From MH13 sp042140245 (lineage in GTDB: Bacteria; Pseudomonadota; Alphaproteobacteria; Rhizobiales; MH13), in NCBI RefSeq assembly GCF_042140245.1, contig NZ_CP159483.1:2356001-2420000 (forward strand): a stretch of DNA of 64,000 nt, written 5' to 3'. Positions 61,136 through 64,000 of this stretch are shown piece after piece. The notes below the pieces were generated by a model. The model saw nothing but the letters and a program-made list of their open reading frames with translations, searched no databases and was not told the DNA's origin. A program made the position numbers and the translations under genes. Every line of letters starts with the position of its first letter. Within the stretch, counting starts at the first letter, position 1.

Positions 61136-62674
61136 ATGCCCACACTTCGTCTCGTGCTTGGAGACCAGCTTTCCATGAGCCTTTCTTCGCTTGTCGATTG
61201 GCAAGAGGGCGACACGATCCTGATGTGCGAGGTGATGGAAGAGGCGCGTTATGTACCGCACCACAAAAAGAAGCTCGCCTTCATCTTCTCGGCCATGCGG
61301 CACTTTAGAGGGGCGTTGGAAGCCGATGATAAGCCAGTGCGGTATGTGAAGCTTGATGATCAGGACAATTCGGGCAGTTTCACCGGCGAGCTGGAAAGGA
61401 TGCTGGGCGAGGGCGACTTCGACCGGGTTGTGATCACCGAGCCCGGCGAGTACCGCGTGATGGAGATGATCCATAGCTGGCAAGACAGTTTGGATGTGCC
61501 AGTGATTGTGCGCGAAGACACCCGCTTCTTTGCATCGCTTGACCGGTTTGAGCGCTGGGCTGACGGCAAGAAGCAACTGCGCATGGAGTTCTTCTACCGC
61601 GAAATGCGTCGTGAAACGGGCCATCTGATGGATGGCGATAAACCAGAAGGCGGGCAGTGGAATTTCGACAAGGAAAACCGCCGTAAACTACCCAAGGACG
61701 TGACGTTGCCAGATCGGCTACGTTTTGAGCCTGATGCCATCACCACAGAGGTTCTGGCACTGGTGAATGACCGTTTTCCGGACAATTTCGGTGATCTTGA
61801 GCCCTTCGGTATGCCCGTGACGCGCGCGCAGGCATTGGAGGTTCTCACCCATTTTATCGAAACATGCTTGCCGCGGTTTGGAGACTATCAGGATGCGATG
61901 GCGGAGGGAGAGGCGTTTTTGTTCCACTCCACCGTTTCCGCGGCGATGAATGCTGGGTTGCTGCTTGCCAGCGAGGTCTGTGAAGCCGCAGAAACCGCCT
62001 ATCAAGCTGGCCAAGCTCCGCTCAATGCGGTGGAAGGGTTCATCCGTCAGATCCTTGGCTGGCGGGAGTATGTGCGCGGCCTCTATTGGCTGAAAATGCC
62101 GGACTACAAAGGGCTGAATGCTTTGGAAGCCGATAGGCCTTTGCCGGACTTTTACTGGACCGGTAAGACCGATATGGCGTGCCTGGCTGATGCGATCTCA
62201 ACCACAAAGCAGCATGCTTACGCCCATCATATCCAGCGGCTCATGATCACCGGTAACTTCGCGTTGCTTGCTGGCATCGCACCGGATGCGATCAATGAAT
62301 GGTACATGGTTGTGTATGCCGATGCGTATGAATGGGTGGAGCTGCCGAACACGCACGGAATGGCTATTTATGCCGATGGCGGGATCATGGCCTCCAAGCC
62401 CTATGCAGCCTCTGGCGCCTACATCGACAAGATGAGCGATCACTGCGCTGGCTGTCGCTACAAGGTGAAGGTGAAAAACAGTCCTGAGGCGTGCCCGTTC
62501 AACTATCTTTATTGGGATTTTGTGATGCGCAATGCGGACAAGCTTAAAGCCAATCCGCGGATGGGTATGATCTATCGTTCGCTAGAACGAACGAGTGATG
62601 AACGGCGTGTTGCAATCAAAAATGACGCAGAGTCATTTTTTGAGAATTTGTATTCAGAACAAATCGTTGTCTAA
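61136..62674 (+). CDS. Iron-sulfur bacterial cryptochrome/(6-4) photolyase (PhrB/CryB type)
   Basis: This 512-residue protein belongs to the FeS-BCP family, which repairs (6-4) lesions or acts as a cryptochrome. It starts 'MPTLRLVLGDQLSMSL' and has the four [4Fe-4S] cysteines at 349, 437, 440 and 453 ('MACLADAIS', 'DHCAGCRYK', 'EACPFN'), each one position off the Agrobacterium PhrB numbering as I recall it. The FAD-domain motifs include 'QHAYAHHIQRLMITGNFALL' and 'YADAYEWVELPN'. The ATG at 61136 follows AGG; an extension to 61055 is non-conserved. Confidence 0.94.
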   Translation: MPTLRLVLGDQLSMSLSSLVDWQEGDTILMCEVMEEARYVPHHKKKLAFIFSAMRHFRGALEADDKPVRYVKLDDQDNSGSFTGELERMLGEGDFDRVVITEPGEYRVMEMIHSWQDSLDVPVIVREDTRFFASLDRFERWADGKKQLRMEFFYREMRRETGHLMDGDKPEGGQWNFDKENRRKLPKDVTLPDRLRFEPDAITTEVLALVNDRFPDNFGDLEPFGMPVTRAQALEVLTHFIETCLPRFGDYQDAMAEGEAFLFHSTVSAAMNAGLLLASEVCEAAETAYQAGQAPLNAVEGFIRQILGWREYVRGLYWLKMPDYKGLNALEADRPLPDFYWTGKTDMACLADAISTTKQHAYAHHIQRLMITGNFALLAGIAPDAINEWYMVVYADAYEWVELPNTHGMAIYADGGIMASKPYAASGAYIDKMSDHCAGCRYKVKVKNSPEACPFNYLYWDFVMRNADKLKANPRMGMIYRSLERTSDERRVAIKNDAESFFENLYSEQIVV

Positions 62675-62697
62675 GAACACTGACGTATCACGCGATA

Positions 62698-63435
62698 CTA
62701 AAAATAAGGTGGTGTTGGGATCGACTGATGTGCTGACCTAAGGGCAGATGACCATCGCTCTTGAAGATCATGGAAGTAAGGCTCGCCCGGCTCGATACGT
62801 GTGGAGAGGCTTGTTTCCAGCGCATCGCGGCGCAGCCCCCAAAGATCGATTGGCATGCCCACGCCGAGGTTGGAGCGCATGGTGGAGTCCATGGAGATCA
62901 GGCCAATCTTCACCGCATCGGGTAGATTGGTTTTGAAAGTGATTGCGCGATCGAGAATCGGCTTTCCATATTTGTGCTCGCCAATTTGCAGGTAGGGCGT
63001 GTCTTCGGTCGCCTCAATGAAGTTGCCGGCTGAATAGACCATGAAGAGGCGCAATCGCCCGCCTTTCACCTGACCACCCACCAGCATGGTGACGTCAAAA
63101 GCCATCCCCATGCCCTGGGATCCGCCATTGTTCATGCGCATCACTTCGCCAATGGCGCGGCCGATATAGCTGGCGGTACGGAACATGGTGGGATGGTCGT
63201 AGATGGTCTCCAACATGCCGGTTTGCGGGTTTTCAAAGCCGTCACTCATGATCGACATCACCGCTTGGCTAACCGCCAGATTGCCCGATGTGGCGATGGC
63301 AATGCTGCGCTCGCCGGGTTGTTCAAAGCGATAGAGCTTTTGGAAGGTGGCGATGTTGTCCAGCCCAGCATTGGTGCGGGTGTCGGCGATCATCACCAGG
63401 CCATCTTCGACCAGCAGGCCCACGCAATAGGTCAA
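62698..63435 (-). CDS. Anbu-type bacterial proteasome homologue
   Basis: Anbu (BPH) is an Ntn-hydrolase related to HslV and the proteasome beta subunit. The 245-residue protein starts 'MTYCVGLLVEDGLVMIADTR', with Thr2 as the predicted N-terminal nucleophile after Met removal, Asp18 and Lys33 completing the usual catalytic set. 'ATSGNLAVSQAVM' and 'LGVGMPIDLWGLRRDAL' also match the family. Anbu genes usually sit with a transglutaminase-like gene and with ATP-grasp and alpha-E genes; here the transglutaminase-like gene is next. Confidence 0.92.
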   Translation of the reverse strand: MTYCVGLLVEDGLVMIADTRTNAGLDNIATFQKLYRFEQPGERSIAIATSGNLAVSQAVMSIMSDGFENPQTGMLETIYDHPTMFRTASYIGRAIGEVMRMNNGGSQGMGMAFDVTMLVGGQVKGGRLRLFMVYSAGNFIEATEDTPYLQIGEHKYGKPILDRAITFKTNLPDAVKIGLISMDSTMRSNLGVGMPIDLWGLRRDALETSLSTRIEPGEPYFHDLQERWSSALRSAHQSIPTPPYF

Positions 63436-63504
63436 GGGGGAATGTCCTTCATGCCGTCATCGGCGCTGCAAATGCGCGCCGATTGTTGCCACAACAGACT
63501 AGCG

Positions 63505-64000
63505 TTAGCCCCCTATGCGGCGCACGGCAATGCTGGTTTCGCGTTCAAAGTCGTTGATACCGCCGTAATGCCCAACTCTTGTGCTCGCGACAGCGTGCTG
63601 ATCGAGGCCGATCGCCGCCCGCACACTGTCCTCGCTGGGGCAGTTGCCTTCACGGGGATCGAAGGCAACCCAGCCTAGATCATCGATATGCACTTCAGCC
63701 CAGATGTCCCGTGATTTTCCGTCGGCCTTGTCTTCACCCGGCCAGCGGTAGCCGGAAACCAAACGTGCAGGCAGATCAAGGCGGCGAGCGGTGTTGCAGA
63801 AGATCTCAGCCAAATCCGCCGCGCTTTCAACCTTGCGCTCTTCCAGCATGGCGCGCAGGCGTGTTGCAGCCGGAGACGTCAGCGCATCTTCCTCAGCGCC
63901 TGCAACCTGTTGTTGCTGATTGTTTGCCCCACCCATTTGTGCCTGCGCTTGCGCTTGCATGGCCGCTTGCTCATGAGCTGCCTGCTCGCTTCCATCTTGG
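63505..64000 (-). CDS. Transglutaminase-fold protein of the Anbu cluster, C-terminal part (5' end outside window)
   Basis: The frame is open to the window edge, so only the last 165 residues are seen. A Gln/Ala-rich linker (with 'QAQAQAQMGGANNQQQQ') precedes 'ADLAEIFCNTARRLDLPARLVSGY' in family blocks and 'DIWAEVHIDDLGWVAFDPREG', the His and Asp region of the transglutaminase-like core. The catalytic Cys position before the 'DLAEIF' helix (family pattern G-x-C-x-D-x-A) reads Ser-Ala-Ala-Asp, so the nucleophile appears to be lost. It lies 69 bp upstream of the Anbu gene. Confidence 0.75.
   Translation of the reverse strand, partial: QDGSEQAAHEQAAMQAQAQAQMGGANNQQQQVAGAEEDALTSPAATRLRAMLEERKVESAADLAEIFCNTARRLDLPARLVSGYRWPGEDKADGKSRDIWAEVHIDDLGWVAFDPREGNCPSEDSVRAAIGLDQHAVASTRVGHYGGINDFERETSIAVRRIGG

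Overview
This 64 kb window is chromosomal DNA of a flagellated alphaproteobacterium. The evidence is the alphaproteobacterial flagellin regulators FlaF and FlbT, FliX divergent from flgI, a CckA-type hybrid kinase beside fliQ-fliR-flhB, CtrA-type TTAA-N7-TTAA boxes, an alphaproteobacterial GTTC-N7-GTTC SOS box before recA, a DUF1476 ATPase inhibitor, and the purC-purS-purQ-purL-bolA-grx order. The sequence alone does not settle the order or genus. I see no insertion sequence, prophage, CRISPR array, tRNA or rRNA.

From 1 to about 30.1 kb lies a nearly continuous flagellar gene cluster on both strands: hook and junction proteins (flgE end, flgK, flgL); flaF-flbT; two tandem flagellins; a FlaG-like protein, an FlgN-like protein, flgJ-type rod-binding protein and flgI; fliX and dksA on the other strand; flgH-flgA-flgG-flgF; fliL-fliM-DUF6468-MotE-like-giant TPR protein; fliP-fliO; and flgB-flgC-fliE-fliQ-fliR-flhB. 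Promoter-region signals include CtrA-type boxes before fliX and flgB, inverted TTAACC half sites before fliL, sigma-54-like elements before flgI and flgF, a conserved hairpin in both flagellin leaders, and a long hairpin that buries the ribosome binding site of the FlaG-like gene. cckA follows flhB directly, so the likely upstream regulator of the cluster is encoded next to it.

From 33 to 58.6 kb lie housekeeping genes: recA, alaS, an AraC/GyrI-type regulator, icd, trmJ, a GYF_2-DUF805 membrane protein, rpsD, an EamA exporter, an SDR reductase, the purine operon (purC-purS-purQ-lipoprotein-purL-bolA-grx4-DUF2461-GNAT), DUF1476, an HpaI-type aldolase, a small alpha/beta hydrolase, purB, rpe, a BASS-like transporter, an S58 peptidase, an orphan periplasmic binding protein and ccdA.

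From 58.7 to 62.7 kb is a compact light-response island: a BLUF photoreceptor, a 59-residue DUF2256 zinc-ribbon gene, a photolyase and a divergent iron-sulfur (PhrB/CryB-type) photolyase whose four cluster cysteines are all present. The window ends with an Anbu proteasome-like protease and the C-terminal part of a transglutaminase-fold protein that seems to have lost its catalytic cysteine.
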